From the NCBI RefSeq assembly GCF_030272615.1, contig NC_081414.1, forward strand, positions 332,741,427-332,801,426: 60,000 nt of DNA, in the 5' to 3' direction. Numbering within the stretch: position 1 is the first letter of the stretch; every line of letters starts with the position of its first letter. Of this stretch, positions 59,781-60,000 are shown piece by piece. The position numbers and the translations under genes are program-made. The notes beneath the pieces are model-generated. The model made no database searches. It was not told the origin of the DNA and was given only the letters and a program-made list of their open reading frames with translations. The DNA is from Cryptomeria japonica. Lineage: Eukaryota; Streptophyta; Pinopsida; Cupressales; Cupressaceae.

Positions 59781-59940
59781 TTGCTCTGTTGGTTCTATTA
59801 AAATAGAAGATCTTTCTTGAAAATATGTAGGGAGGATGTCAAACTTTCCATCTTCTGGCACCTTGAGGAGGTTTTCACAATCAGATACGTCCTTTATTTT
59901 TTCTCTTGATTGATCTAGTGTTGCCATGAAATGGTTTTTT
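59781..59940. repeat. 160-bp direct repeat flanking element E, right copy
   Basis: Pairs with 52012-52170. To the right of 59940 unique gypsy sequence continues (AGCACTAGGTC), so this copy is the one joined to the upstream element. Confidence 0.85.
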
Positions 59941-60000
59941 AGCACTAGGTCTTTTGCCTTTTTTATTTCAATTTTGTGTCTGGAAAGTTTGGCATTCTCT
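59781..60000 (-). pseudogene. Ty3-gypsy pol linker upstream of RT, continuing off the window
   Basis: MATLDQSREKIKDVSDCENL and GKFDILPTYFQERSSILIEP on the minus strand match the protease-RT linker of Tat-like elements. The frame comes from the right edge and runs into the LTR of element E. It is the upstream part of the gypsy element at 48992-52171, and the first 160 bp of this piece are present again at 52012-52170. Confidence 0.75.

Overview
This window reads as plant nuclear DNA from a large, repeat-choked genome. It is AT-rich and I see no intact host gene. Nearly everything recognisable is LTR retrotransposon, mostly Ty1-copia with the polypurine-tract and primer-site features of the Sirevirus (Maximus/SIRE) lineage, plus broken Ty3-gypsy pieces of Tat/Athila type. 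The very long LTRs (1.1-1.6 kb), deep decay and nested insertions suggest a gymnosperm such as a conifer or yew relative. That is an inference from style; nothing here names the species.

Layout. 1-9.6 kb: 5' part of a Ty3-gypsy element on the minus strand (gag with an in-frame 27-bp repeat, a non-coding leader with a 21-bp minisatellite, a solo LTR, a second 21-bp array and an AT-rich array that may be its LTR). 9.6-15.6 kb: almost featureless, with one 365-bp TRIM-like element. 15.6-19.1 kb: a truncated copia LTR, gag and protease abutting a Ty3-gypsy integrase, both on the plus strand. 20.7-46.8 kb: a decayed plant-mobile-domain (PMD) type gene on the plus strand, split into four exon-like pieces by three independent LTR-element insertions. 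49-60 kb: a Ty3-gypsy pol on the minus strand interrupted by a copia element.

The central 26 kb is the best structure. A solo LTR (21256-22900), element C (23568-31347, minus, TSD ttccc) and element B (31902-46576, minus, TSD gattt) all sit inside the PMD gene. Element A (37881-45320, plus, TSD atatc) sits inside one LTR of B. Removing each insert with one TSD copy rejoins the host reading frame at the C and B sites.

Elements A, B and E are ordinary gag-PR-IN-RT-RH copia elements broken by stops and frameshifts. Element C is different. It has LTRs, PBS and PPT but no polymerase; instead it carries a coiled-coil/zinc-knuckle ORF and a second ORF of about 1,100 codons with a very long Glu/Lys-rich stretch. 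It must have been mobilised in trans, and its second ORF is the most likely undescribed item here.

All annotation is by eye. Domain names come from recognised motifs, not searches.
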